A stretch of DNA of 64,000 nucleotides from Numida meleagris (Eukaryota > Chordata > Aves > Galliformes > Numididae). The notes below the pieces were generated by a model, which saw only the letters and a list, made by a program, of their open reading frames with translations, had not been told where the DNA came from and did not search any database. Below, in pieces: positions 36,811-50,700 of this stretch (positions are counted from its first letter, which is position 1; the number at the start of each line of letters is the position of its first letter). The stretch is taken from assembly GCF_002078875.1 (NCBI RefSeq), contig NC_034409.1, forward strand, positions 65,506,583-65,570,582, read 5' to 3'. Both the position numbers and the translations under genes were made by a program.

Positions 36811-39800
36811 TACATATTTCTTGTTTCTCTTAGAGCTGTATTAACACTCTAATGGGGGGATATGACGAGAAATAGTTAAATCATTAGGAAAAACGAACCT
36901 TTGTCTTTAATTTGTAATGAATCTTGTCTGGGAAGAGAGCATTGAGTGGCACCAGCTTCTTTCTCTTTTACCACTAGCCGAGAGACAGAAGAAGTAAACT
37001 GTGCTGGAAGGACTCATCTCAGCCCCAGCTTTTACCCATGGGGTTTCTGATATCATTGGTGTATCCTAGTGTTTTATGTGGTGGGTCATCCTGATAGAGA
37101 TCTCTTGCTTGAATATTGAATATTTGCTGAAGCCAATGACAGAAATTACCTGCCACAGGAAGCCAAGTATATCCTGTTCATGATGCGTCCTATTTACCCA
37201 GTGAACATTCAATTATCTAACAAAACAAAACAAACTTCTCAGGAGAAATAAAAGCATCTATGACATAGTGTATGGTAAGATGAGAATGTGAGAAAGCAGC
37301 ATTCACATCTGATTAGTATGTGAACCTAAATCTTCAGTATCCTGAACATGTCCTGTTGTTCCTCTGTGCTTATATGAAAGGAGAACAGTCAGAATATCTT
37401 CAAATGTAACTCTTAATTTGCTTTTCCTGGGTCCTAAAAGTACAGGTTTCTCACTCAAATGTAGGGAATGTTTAATTTCACATACACAAGATTTTTCTTT
37501 CTTTTTTTTTTTCTCTCTCTCCCCCCCTTTTTTTTTGTTTTATTAAGGCATTCTAAGCCTTTTCTACAGTTTTATCATGAGTACTTTTTTCAAATAAGCT
37601 TTTTTTTTAAATTCAAATGCTTCACTAAATTGTACCTATGTACTCTTTTTTAATGTATTCAAGTTATTTCTTGTGGTAAAAACGTTAGTTTAATAGCTTT
37701 TTTAGTCAGTGAACTGTTTTTGTGGCCTTTGGATTTTCTCTCTACATTCTACTGCGCAGTGCAATTCATTGTAATGCACTTTATTTAGTTCGTTGTTAGA
37801 TCCCTTCTATTTATGATCCTTGTAAACTCAGTGCTTCAGCTTAGCACTGATGCTAATGTAGTGCATTACTGTTGTTTCAGTATTGAACAAATCTGTCAAA
37901 AGAACTGTGGGATCATCTTGTATTTAAAAAGTAATAATGAAAGGAAGTTAGGATTTGGCTTACAAGAGTCCAAATAGTCTGGTTTCTTTTTTTCTGTTTT
38001 CTTTTTCTCTCTTTCTGTTGTTGTTTCATTTTGGGTAAAATACATTAAGGGCTGCAAAAATGAGGTACTATCAGACCATGAGGATGGATGCTCTTCAGAG
38101 CCGTTCAGTTGTTTTTGCAATATGCAGTTTGGTTTTTCATGTCAACAAAAATGTAGCATAGCAGGATCTTCTTTATTTCTGTAAGCAAAGAATTATCTGT
38201 GATTAACAGTAGATGAGGCAAAACTAAAGGAGGAATCACGTAATATTTAAGGCAGGAAAATATACCTGTAAATCTTGAAAGTGTTTTTTTTTTTTTTTTT
38301 TTTTGGCATTATACATGGTGTTTTCAAGGTATAATTCTGTTCAAACATGGAGTATTTAAAGTTCAGTTTCCTTAACCTTTCACATTCCTCAAAAATGCCT
38401 CCTTCTGAAAGTTATCAAACATGTGTCAGATTTCTGCATTTTTGGTTGCTTGACAGGCAGTTTAAAAAGAAAAAGAAAAGAGAAAAAAGAGTTTATACTG
38501 ATCCATGGCATCTTCCAAAGTAATTGTGTGCATTTTATATCCTTGAATAACTGGCAGAACTTTTATGATAGCCTCACGAGGGATACCGCTGCAGTGACAA
38601 ATACCTATGTGTGCAAGGTCTTTTAGAACCAGAACATGAACATTCACCTTTTCAACGGGGGCTGCAGGTGGGGTTGGATGAAGGCTATGAGGCAGTCAGA
38701 GTTGCTCTGCTGGTGTCAGGGGAGACTGTGGGAAGATGGGTGGGAACTCCTTGCCAAAGCTGCTACCTTGTCCTGCTTTCCTGGGTGGCAGTAGCTGCTG
38801 CTAGCCTGACCCACTGGAGACACTCTTTGGCTCTCTGTCCCTTCTTATGGCAAGGAATGGTCTTGCTCTGGATAAGCCTTGTCAGAATTCCATTCTTTCT
38901 GAGCTGATAAGAAGCTTCCAGTTCACTATGTCTGCGAGGAAAACTTTAAAAGAGCCACAAAGAGCAGAAAAATTGGAGGGATGACTCTCCCTGATCTGAG
39001 TGGCAGGGTTCTCATCAGCGCTGGCTGCATCTGGGTGCCTTGGATGACACCAGTGAGGCTGGGGTTGGCTGCTGGAGGCTGAGAAGCTTCCTTGGGGGAG
39101 CTGACCTCCAGTCAGACCAAATGGGGAAAGAGGTGGTCAGCTGAGATGTGTGAGGAGGGATACAGAGAGAATGGTACAAGGTTGTAAATGCTTCATGTGT
39201 GCCTATCTGTGTGATGTTTCTGCTGCTTTGCTGATTGTGCTGGAGCTTCACTGGCACTGCTGGGGATGGTCCCCACACCCACTCTGCTCTTCTGTAGCCT
39301 TTGCTTTGTACTTGAGATTTTCTTTTTGTGCTTAACTGCTTATCAACTCCACAAGTGTGCAAGCTGCTCTGTATGGAAACTGTAGTACTGTTTGCATCAG
39401 GAGGTTTTGTATACTATAATATAGTAAATACTGGTTAAGCATGTGTAATTTATAATAATTATTCACCAGCTGGTCATTTGAAAGCCAGAACACTGGTACT
39501 ATGTGCTTGGTGCCTGAAGCAGTTCAATTTAAACCATTATTAATAACGTTCTCATGGCTTTTTCTTTTAATTCCCATAACGGCCGGATACTGTGCTGCAC
39601 ATCAAAGGAATTTTGGTTTTAAAAGCAATGGTGAGCGCTTTGCACTGCATTTGCTCCCCTTTGATCACCATCCGCAGCACAAATAAATCTCATTAATCAA
39701 TATTTTCTCTATTTCCTCCTTGCCTTTCTCTCAGTGCCAGAGATCTGTTTCCGATTTGCTATGCTTTGTTTAAATGAGGGGAAGATTTCTATGGCTATCT

Positions 39801-41524
39801 TCTGTCTAAAAGGTAAATTTCTCATTACTTTAGGAATGAAACCATATCTGTTGTAAGCAGAGCTTGATCTAAACCTCCTCAGCTTGAATGTCAAAGTGGG
39901 AATATTGAAGCAATTAGAACAGACATAAGTCTGTGAGCAATCCATTGGCCAGGATTCATTCACATAAAATATTTGGTGCACCCTTGCCAACTGAAGACAA
40001 ATTAATAAAAGTCACAGTCTGTTCACAGACAATTCTTGAGAAAAGTGATAAATTTGCTGAACAAATTGTGACTTGCTCATCCACTTCCAGTTGTGACCAG
40101 AAATTGCTATGAGCAACTGGAGTGCTTTCTGCACAGCCTCCGAGACAATCCTTTTTCATTTTTTCCTAAACTGTACTGTAGTTCTGTTGTGTGGCTCCAC
40201 ACACTCACTGCGGCGAGGTGAATAAATAACCAGGGAAGCTATATCAGTGTAGCTTGCAAATAGGTGTAAGGAGGAACTGGAGACCTTTAGATGAAAACTG
40301 CTGTTGAAGACTCCAGTCATGAGCAATCTCCATCTCTACACTACCCAAATCCTAACTTTACTCAAGTGCCCATAAGAGGGGTCCTTGGCTGCTCTAAAGC
40401 ACAGCCTGTGAGAGCTGAGCATGGCAGAGGTATTAAGGTTGTGGGAGGACTCACATCTGCAGAATTAGTTTAGGCGATGGGGAATGCACAGTGACTAAAA
40501 TACAATGTGCTTAAGTAAGTTAAATCACTGCTAGTCTCAGAAGTGCTTCTTTTGTGACCTCTGCCATTTTTTATCTATGAGGCACTGACCATTTCTTCAG
40601 TATTTCAAGTGTATTACCTGTTTCAAGATCTCAGCATAAAACATTAAACAACTTTGCCTCTGCATTACATACACTTGGGGTCTTTTTTTCCTTCTTCTTT
40701 TTTTCCCCTGTATGTTTTATATTTGTCTTCAGTTTCTTTGTGCCAGACGTTTTGGTGCATCTGTTGCCACCAATGAATGGCTGTGACGGGAAAATCCAGC
40801 CCCTCAGGGGCAGAAGGAGAGAGAATGGATGATTAGTTTTCCATTCTATTGAACAAAGCTGGCTTCTGTTGCCATTTTTAACACTCCAGTATTACTGGAA
40901 TTAATTTGATGCATCTGTTCCTGAATTACCTCCCATAGTTCTAGTCCTTACTAGACTTCCAAACCAGTGTTGATTTAGGCTTGTTTGTTCCAATCCATAT
41001 TGCATTCCCATAAACTCTCTGCTATTTTAAAGCAGTTTAATTGCTTTTTAAATCCTTCAATATTAAAGTCGCAATAAATTTCAAACTTCATTATATTATT
41101 AACCAAATGTCTCTAGATTCTGTCTAGCGCTGTATAAAGCCTGGCACATAGCACCTTGTCATACTAAGCTGTGAATATTTGAGTTCCAGAGCCTAGTCAG
41201 GGGCAATTTGATGGAAATTCCTAGTGTGTAGCTGTCTTTCTTCGGGGATTCTACAAATCCCAGCGTATCTTTAACCTATTCCTGTTGACTTAAACAGCGT
41301 AAGTGTTGAGTGAATAAATGCCTGTTAGTCATAAATAATGTTTTCTTACAATTAACACTCTCAGGTAGCATGAAATTGACAGATAGTTTCTTCATCTTGA
41401 ATTTAAAGTTTCTGTACTTAAGAGCTGTAGGTAGATAAATTTAATTGTGCATTTTTGTTGATTTTGTTGAAAACAGTTTCATTTGGCTGGTGTCACTATA
41501 CACAGGCAGATAGTAACAGAACAG
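36811..41524. other. Non-coding DNA with poly-T and GC-richer segment
   Basis: T21 lies at 38284-38304. A GC-richer segment at 38630-39350 has several short frames but no domain pattern. The segment 39540-39710 has two TCF/LEF-like sites. No repeat family is recognised. Confidence 0.5.
39601..39665. promoter_or_regulatory. Pair of TCF/LEF-type motifs in inverted orientation
   Basis: ATCAAAGG at 39601-39608 and its exact reverse complement CCTTTGAT at 39658-39665 lie 49 bp apart and are followed by homeodomain-like TTAATCAAT. TCF/LEF proteins bind ATCAAAG. Each 8-mer alone is common, so the pairing and spacing are only suggestive of an enhancer. Confidence 0.25.
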
Positions 41525-41789
41525 GTGAGAATGGCTTAAACTAAAAGAGGAGAGATTTAGATTAGATGTTAGGAGGAAATTTTTCCCTCAGAGGGTGGTG
41601 AGGCACTGGGACAGACTGCCCAGAGAAGCTGTGGATGCCCCATCCCTGGAGGTCTTCAAGACCAGGGCCCTGGGCAGCCTGGTCTGGTGGGTGGCTGTCC
41701 TGCCCATGGCAGGGAGTTGAAACTGGGTGAGCTTTAAGGTCCTTTCCAGCCCAACTCAAGCCATTCTATGATTCTGTGATTGTATGACT
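41525..41789 (+). repeat. CR1 LINE 3' end fragment
   Basis: The plus-strand CR1 blocks are 'agattagatgttaggaggaa' near 41559, 'tcagagggtggtgaggcact' near 41588, 'ccatccctggaggtcttcaa' near 41640 and 'aaggtcctttccagcccaac' near 41737. The tail is 'attctatgattctgtgattg'. This is one of the better-preserved copies, with about 265 bp of 3' end. Confidence 0.93.
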
Positions 41790-44700
41790 ACCTCACCCCC
41801 TCTGAGTCTCCAGAGTTGTGTCTCCTCTTGTTTCTTATGTGTGGATTAATTCAGAAACAGGAGTAGCAAAATGGGAGAGAAGTGGTTTGCAGAGATGGAT
41901 TACAAAGGCTCCACTAAAACTCTCATTTGAAGCAAAGGGATCCTATTAAAAATCAGTCTTTAAGCATGCCAGTGGGAGATCCATCTGCTTTGGGTTAAAT
42001 CAAATTAGCTTTCTAGTCACTGTTTCTCCTTTCCGCTTCCCTTTCTCCTGCCCCAGCAAACAGAGCTGAAAACACAACAGGAGACATAAAAACTTCCCCT
42101 ATGCCCAGCCAGGGATATACATTTAGAGCTGCATTACATTACACTTCCTATGGCTGTGGAAGTCCGATATGATGGCCAGGAATAGCTGCAATAGAGCAGT
42201 GCTCTGGTCATATTCCCTCAGTCTCTCACACAGGGAAACAAAGGAGAAGAGGTATCAAACTGCTGCAGGGATCCCGTGCTGCCTGCGGAAGTCAGCTGCG
42301 CTGGTGGACCTGTGTGCATGGGTGATTTACACCACCAGAATTAGTGTAGAAACGACATGCTGAGTAGCTGCTTTTCAGTAGGCTGCCCATATCAGGAACT
42401 CAAAGAGCAAAAAGTCCAGGGGCAAAAGGTTCATTTTAGGCTGGAAACTGGTAACAAAATGTAGGTTTGGTGTGTACCTTTCTTTAACATTTGCATGAAG
42501 TCTGGCTAAATTTTCTTGCTTGCTACAGTTTGGATTAAATCCATTCAAGACTCATTTTTCCTCCTAAAACTGAAGGTAAACCTGACCACTTTACCCAGTC
42601 AAAAGCGTTTTGAGTATTTGGTGATTAGGCTGTTTAATGAAAGAAAGCACGTGGCTTATTTAAAAAGCAGAATACAAAACCAGATAATGCAAGACAATAG
42701 CTAATGTTGTTACCTGCTTCAGCTCTAAAACCTGATATATTGAAATGAAACACAGCACATATCCATGTTACGGTGTCTTGCTTTATTTTTAATTTGTTTG
42801 TACTGCTTTCCCTTTATATGCACATAGGAACAATAAGCTCAACAAATAATTTTAATGAGAGCACTCATTCCACAAACACATCAACTCATCCCATTTAAAG
42901 AATAAACACCTCAGACATAAAATGTATCCTAAGTGTCAACAGCTTAAGTAAGAGTGGAAGATGAGGTGAAAGAGAGTTCCAGATGGAACTTTGGTGGTCA
43001 GACTCCTTCTGAATGTCATTCTGGTTGGTTAAAGACCCTTCTCTGGAATTGTTACAAATAAAAAGGATTGAATTAGATGACAGTTGGAGGTGATCTGCTT
43101 GGGTTTTTATCCTCTTTCTGACTATTCCATGAACAAATGAATATTTCCTCAAACATTGTTAATACCCTCTACTGTAGGAATGTTGGGATAAAAGGTCTTC
43201 ATGATCTTTTGCTTCAGGGCATAATCTAGGGTAGGTATGGGACTACTCAGCAGAAAAATGCAGTTCATTCATGCTTTTTGTGGATGTAAACCCAGGTGAA
43301 ATTCACCAGTTTTTCTTTCATGTGTGAAATATTGCAAAGCTACTTCCCTTTGAGGAGACAGTAGCCTTCTAACCTAGATCAGAAGGCCTAACTTGAATCA
43401 GAAAGCTCAATATCATTCTTTAGTATCTGCAGAATTTCTTTTTTCAGATTCACCCCTCTGACATGATATTTTTCATATCTTCTTTCCCCCTCTATACCTC
43501 CAGAAGAGACTGCATTGCTGCATGGCTGAGTCATCACCATTCTGCATTAACTGCTTGTACCTGGAGTGGCTCTCTCTCTACTGGCTGTGACGTCTCCTTT
43601 TCATTGAGGGTTTCAGGCATACTCTTCATAGGTCCGTTGTGGCACAGGGATGTGAGTGATGTAAGTACAGAAACTGCAGACTATGTATGGTGTATGAGTA
43701 CCTATCCTTTTACAAGCCAGAAAGCCCTCAGTGCTTCTGTGAGAGAAAGGAAAAGCAAGTTCTGCCACCAGACCTAGCTCTCAGCCATCAGAGTGGTATT
43801 AGGCAGAGCAGGAAGATTAACCTCTTTTTCTGGGAAATCAGTGACTATGCAAGATACAAGTGAAGCAGGAGATCGAAAACTCAGTTAACTTTTTTTGTGT
43901 GTGTATGTGTATTCTTGTTATTTAGAAGCAGCTATTTTATTTTGTCAACAAATAGAAAATATGCAGACTGTAAGAATTTTTCTCAAGTGCCCAGGGAGTT
44001 TAGGAAAAATGGTCCCATCAACTTTCAGTGAACTTGTTCTGCTCAGCCTTAGAAACATTTTGGATATTTTCTCCTCTAAGAAACAGTCCAAAAATTTCCA
44101 TATCATGCACAGTGGAAACACTGTTCATGTTTTCTTTACTGCTTCTACACTTTGTGGAATTGATCTGGTGTGAAATTAAATCTGTTTCCTTCTTTGTCTC
44201 TGTCCTCGTCCTTGCCAGTTCTTCTTGCCATTTCTCCTCTAGCCAAAGCCTGAATTACAATAAAAGCACGGCAGCCATTTGCAGCTGCAGGAGAAAAAAT
44301 ACAGATTAACTTCAAACCTGCATTTTAGGAAAACCTATTCTTGTCTCTGTGGAGGAGATCATGAATAACATTTAGTTTCTTCTTCAGCCAATGGTTCTAC
44401 CTGGGAGGATGAACTGCATGCTTCATTTCCCATTTTCTCTGATTGTTGCTAGTAAAAGATGAAAACAAAGCAGTAAACACAGTGGAACTGCAGAAATGCT
44501 CTGGAGTGCCAGGAAGTGCAGGGAAGCTACAGATGGAAGTGTCCTCTCTAATTGTGGTTTACAGTTACTTCTTTTTGTGCGTGACTGAACTGCCAAGGAG
44601 CCCTTGCCATTGAGCAGTATTGGTGAGTCCATCTGCACTGTGGTCCTAGGTGAGGGCAGTGACACCATGAGTTGTCTCTTGGCTGGGGTTTTCTGCCTGT

Positions 44701-47700
44701 TGTGCTGGCCCATAAAGTCATGCAGTCTGAATTAGGTCTGCTTCATTTGTGTTATTTCTGGTTTATCTCTGTGTAAACTAAATCACAGGGATGTTAAGTT
44801 CATCCAGGTTGAGCAGTTCATTTGCTTTACATGAACATAAATCATAGACAGAAAGCCCTGATTCCAAACCCACATCATAAATACAGTACTATATTGTCTC
44901 TCTTAGCTACTGGATGATGAGCTAGTATTGAGTGTTGTGGTACTTACTCTGCCTTTTGGATGGGCATTGGGCATTCACTAAATTAAATCGAAACAACTTA
45001 ACTGTAGCACCTTGGCTTAATAATTGGTTCCTTTTTCTTTTTGCTCCTTATATAGCCATTGGCAAGAGATAAGTTCACTCTTAGCACAACTGTTTGACGA
45101 AGCAGACCGTGAAATCCTATCAAATCAAAGTAAGCTCTGGCTCTCATGTCTAGATTTAGAGACCTAACATAGAATGTGTGAACAATTAAGGAGGAACTTA
45201 TCTGTGCTTCTAAAATACAAACCTATTTAGCTAAGTGCATGTAGCTAACCAAGTCTGAAACTGGTTGATGAATGTCCAAACAAAAGGATGATACGAGGAT
45301 CACTCATAGTGGGAGCAAGCAGAATTTTTTTTTTCTCAAGCGGAAAGATTAATGTTTCAACTTCTTACAAGCTGAATTGTTTACTTAGAGATTTACTTAG
45401 AAATAAGATGGCTATCTTCAGAATTCCACCCACTGAAATCTGTGCATTTCTGTGCATTTCTGTAGTTATCTGGTCCCATCTCTTATATGTTTGTGAGCTG
45501 GAAGGAAAGCAGGACTTGTTTGGAAGGGAGCTTGCACTGAAGTTTTGATGTCTTCTTCTGAGTTAGATTTGCTCTTTGGATATGGGAATGATCTCCAACC
45601 TATCAACAACTTTGTACAGTGACAACTTATATGTATTTGGAAGGGTACTGAATTTTTATATACATAGAAGATTTTAAAGTATTTTTAATACAGTTAATTC
45701 AAGTGGTTAAAGAGTGAAAGCATGAGAAATGTAAACATTGTTGACACAAGCTGTTTTCTATTAATTAATTTAAGCATATCAAACAGAATGCTGTTGCCAG
45801 CACTTAGCATGCTGTTCCCTTTCCCTAGAAGCTTGCATGCCAAATACAACACAGGTTAGATGGTGGGAAAAATAATCAGGGGAATCAACTGTTAATCTAA
45901 ACTTCTGCTCCTATGTACGTGTCTGGCATTGGCATACATGTGAATAAATTTACAGGAGCAGCTAGTTTTCCTACTTAAACACAAGGAGCTAGACTGCTGA
46001 ATTACTTCACTGAAGAGATCCACTAGGTGTATTTGGAGCTCTTGAGTGATAATGCTAAACAGACTCTCCTCACTGCTTTATGCCTTCTTGGATAACTGGT
46101 ATTCAAAGACAAGGTTGCTGGCTGGGTGCTTGCAGTCTTGCTCCTTGGCATCCAGCCCTGGTATTCTTTCGTCTCAGTTCTGCACAGCGATTATCACACT
46201 GGCTCAGCGCAGAGGAGCAAAAACATTTTGCAAAAGTGCAAAGGAAGAAGTAGAATTAAGATAAACATTTACATAACTGGGAAAAATTACCCAGGAAGGA
46301 CTGGAAATCTGATGACATTCTGTTTACCTAGTGCAGTGTTAAAACAGTTTGTGGGAGATACAAAACAGAACACTTCATATAAATCACTGTGAATATAAGG
46401 ACCTGTGAAGCGATTCAGCAAACACTAAAATTATCAAGCTGGCTCAGCACGATAGCTCTGACCTTCCTCAAGACAATATTTTACACAATACTTTAAAGCT
46501 CTCTTCAGAAGGGTAAATAACAAGATGTTGTATAGCTTCATGTTAAGAAAAGAAATAATGTGGTCTATATGCAGTACCTACAAACTGTCCATTCTAAACA
46601 AATTTAGGCCTTGTTATTCTCTAAAGGGAGATCTTACTGAGACTAGAAGTTCATTCTTGCTCCGTTTTTGTTAGGATACTGTTAGTAACATTAGACAATC
46701 ATTTGATGTTTTTGTACTTTTCACCTGTTTTAACCAGCAGAAACAAAGTTGTGCAAGAAGCCAGGCTTTACATTGACCAGCTCAGGTGTCTACCTGACAC
46801 AACCTGACTTCAGTGCCCCAGAACTCTGCATGCCTTCCCAAGAGACCCAACCTCACCTAAAAGGTGTGCCCTGTTGAGGTACAAAGGACCTTTGTTCTTA
46901 GAAACAGAAGCTTTCTTTGAAAACTACCATAGTATTTGGCTCCCCTTTCTGACGCTAGTTTGAATTTTTCATGCCCTCCTATTAGATTATGTTCATTTTT
47001 TCTCACAAAATTTCACTGCAAACCTAACTAGAATATTTTCAAGAGTTAGCATTCAGTCACAATATGGGAGAAGGAAATGTGGAAATGGATATTTCCTTTT
47101 TTGGCTGGGTTAGTCCAACATCCTTCTTGATTACAGTGGTGTGTGAAAGCAAGCACTAAACCAATCAGATAGCCAGTGCTGGAAAGAGAAGTAGCTGAAG
47201 AAGCCTGGGAAAAATACACAACTAGGAGAGTTGAGCAAAAAAGAACTTGGAGAATTATTAATGCATAGATGGATTAGAAATCCTTCCCCAAAGGGAATGG
47301 ACCACAGTAACCACAGATTTCACATTTTCAAAATAAAATACAGGAATCACTTATTTAACCAAAGCTTCCCAATAATAACATAAGACCATCATACTCATTA
47401 GAATAACATAACCACCCTCCTCACTGCCTGGGAAGAGAGGGAGAAATAGTTTTATGCACACCCTAAATTTTATAATAAATACTGTATAAGAACATAAGCT
47501 AGATAACATATGTCATGATAAATAGAGTCTAGTCTACCAGGAGGCATTTATTAATAAAAACTACAGCAACAGCCAAAACAAACAGACCTCCACAGAGCTC
47601 AAGTTTCTGCTTCATGTTCTTTATTTGCCAGGGCTGTCTAGAGCTCTGCACAGAGCGATGAGACATATAGTAGCCAAATGATAAGTCAGAAGATGGATGC

Positions 47701-50700
47701 AAGCTACTCAGTTACACCAGAAGATATGGAGGAAAGAGTCTGGCACTAGATGAGACTAGAAAGAAGAGGAGAGAGAAGGAAAGTAAAGCTAATGATGCAC
47801 AGTGACCATGGAAGTGTGAATACTGTGAAAGAGTTCCTAAGAGGAGAAAGGATGAGTTGCCCGAGTACTGGAGCTGATTTATTCACATTTTGTGGGAAGG
47901 AGAGCAAACTGTAGATACCACTCCACTGTCAGTTCTGAACAATTTTGAACTTGCGTCCAAACACTGTGTTCCCTTTATTTGCTGTTCCTTTGTCTTACTT
48001 ATATGCCTTCTTGGCCTGGTGGCAGATGTATGCTCCTTGAGGATGTACTACTGGGGGATTTGACCAGGGAAAAAGATTCTGGACTTTCTCAAGTCAACAG
48101 GGAGCTGCTTCTTGGATCAATATGCATGATCAGTGCGGCACAGTGCCCACCCCCATTGCTGGTAATAAAGTGTAAATGCAGCTTTCTCCATCCTCTCTGT
48201 CAAAACAGCAGTGCTCAGAGCACCATAAGGGAATTCTGGGCGCTCTAAGCATGTTCATGTTCTATCTTATTTGGTTTTATTTTGCTTGAGTATTTTAACC
48301 TTTGGAAGCAGGTTATATTTTCTTTATGTCTTTCTTTTCTTTTTTTCCTTTGTAAGCAAACAGTTGATTTTAAGGCCAATAAAAATGTAATCCCTTCACA
48401 AAGACCTAAAGCTGAGCCTTTCCCAGTAATGTTATGACAGGTCATTGTTCTGTAAGATTATAAATTTTTGTTGTTGTTAAAATATAAATAAATAAATAGG
48501 AGAGTTGTACATGCCCCCAGGACATTCGTTCATCTATGAAAATACAAAGTACAAGTACATTTCTCATCACAGAAAGGAGAATGGTGGTATGTTTGAAACA
48601 ATAGGAATTGATTTCAGAAATGCTGTGATTTATTACACGTGGCAGCTTCAGATTTTTGAGGCATGCATAATATTATATTTCTTCTTCTCTTCTTCCTCCA
48701 AACAGATAAAACTTTTGGTTGATTTAGTACACAATTTCTATGATGCTGTATTCTAGAGGATGGGGGAAAGATAATTTGAAACCATTTGCTTCTCTTTGAA
48801 AGAGATTAATAATTGATTCTTACTAACAATTTGATTTCTACTTTAATAACAATTTTGGTTAGTTTTTTTTTCAGATATGGTTTATCACTTTCCTAGAGAT
48901 TAACAGCAAAACACATGCTACAAAGAGCAAGAGTATTCTTGTCTTTTAAGCCAACTGGTACTCAGGTACGTGACAAAAAAAGTGAAATGTGAGAGGTTTT
49001 TTCTTTGTGAGAGGTCTATTTCTTCTTTAAGACATATTATCATAACTCAACTTATTTTCCATTATGACAGTGTTAAGTTGCTGTTATTAATAACATAAAT
49101 TAAGAGTGCTGTAGCATAATTCTTCAACAGAAATGACATTTAGAGAATTTTCTTCTTAGATAGGACAGCTTCCTAGTTCATAGTTTTCAGAAGTTATTAG
49201 GCCACTTACAGCATTGCTTGTTCTCTAACATTTATGCTACAGAAAACTCATGGTGCTAGCAGGAGCCTTCTGACTGCCTATTTTGAGCAAGCACCACCAT
49301 GCTGGTGCTTGGTCCCTCAGCTGACCAGTGATAACTGTTGCTGGGCACAGTCTGCCCAGCTGTCTTCCTGACAACTACAGGAGCCTAAATGTGGCCAGGA
49401 CTTGCGCTTCTTACGCAGGATGACACAAAAGAGGATGAGGTGAAGGGAGCCCAACTTTAGCAATATGGCCATTGGAACAGCAGAAGAAAGAAGTTGAATT
49501 TAGGAATGCCTACCACAGGTAGCTTTCTAGAAAGTACCTTGATAGAGTAATTATTTTTCACATAAGAATCTTTGTGTCAGTATAAAGAGCTGAGTTTGCT
49601 GCTGGAGCCCTGATTTGCTGGTTTGTTAACGATTTTTGGCACTTGGAAGTAGAACATACAAAACTGATTGGTGTTGAAGCTTATGTCGGAAGAAAATACA
49701 GTTCATATCTGATCTCTTGCTCAGCTCTTGCACTTGGGAGGTCTCTGGTTTACTGTAACCATCAGATAAATTTGGCTGCCAAAATCAAAAGTCATAACAA
49801 TCGACTTAGCAAACATGCCAGGTTTTCTGGATGATCTAACGCTTGATCTTCAGACATCTGCCTTCACTCTCACTCTTACTCAGTAAAAGAATATTGTGTT
49901 GCTAGTTAGGCTTGCATCTCCCCATACTAAGCTGGAACATCTTCATAGTCCTGCCTGGGAATCTGTAGGCCTATTTCATTTACTGTGGCTAAGAAAATTT
50001 GTTCTGACCTTTGGTCACTACAAAAAATGCCTCCACCAGAAGAGACAGCCTGGACTTTTTTGTTCATTTTTCACGTGAATCCCTTAGTTCTCTGTAGCTC
50101 ACTTCAAATCCTGCTCTGTTGCACCACTGCAGCTCCTTGGAAGCTTGCTGGCAGAAAGATCCTTCTTATCCTTGTCACCTATTAAGGAATGAATCCTCTT
50201 TCTCTTGAAAACATTACCTTTTGGCCAAAGGTTGTGATCTACGATATCCACTCTGTTCCTTCCCACTTGCTTCACCACTGGGCAGGACCCATGGGGTCAT
50301 CGGATCCCAGCAGCCAGAAGTGTTGTTCTGAAGCAGCAGATGTAGCCAGCAGCAGGCTATGACTCACTGCACAGAAGAGTCCTCACAGCGCTCTGGATGG
50401 GGTCTTGGCATGCTCAGATCTGTGACTGGGAATGTCATGGCTGACTTTGGCTACATGTGCACAGTAATTACCAAGTGGGTTAAGGAGGAAACATATAATA
50501 GCTGAAGCTTCAGCCTTTCTGAAAGCTGGGCTATTTTGTTTCAGCCTAAGTACTTTCCCTCAAGCTAACTCATATATGACTTTTTGTAGAATGTTATCCC
50601 TGTTTCACCCCAGAAAGCTGAATCTCCTTTTTACCATGCCACTTCATCATTTAATTGTGGGTTGTGTGCATTATGTGAGACAGTACTTCGGCACAGCAGG

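Noticed and set aside
38611..39362. Overlapping 98- and 115-codon frames in a GC-richer segment
   Set aside because: Frames are open on both strands because of composition. No domain or splice structure was seen. It may be an old unclassified repeat.
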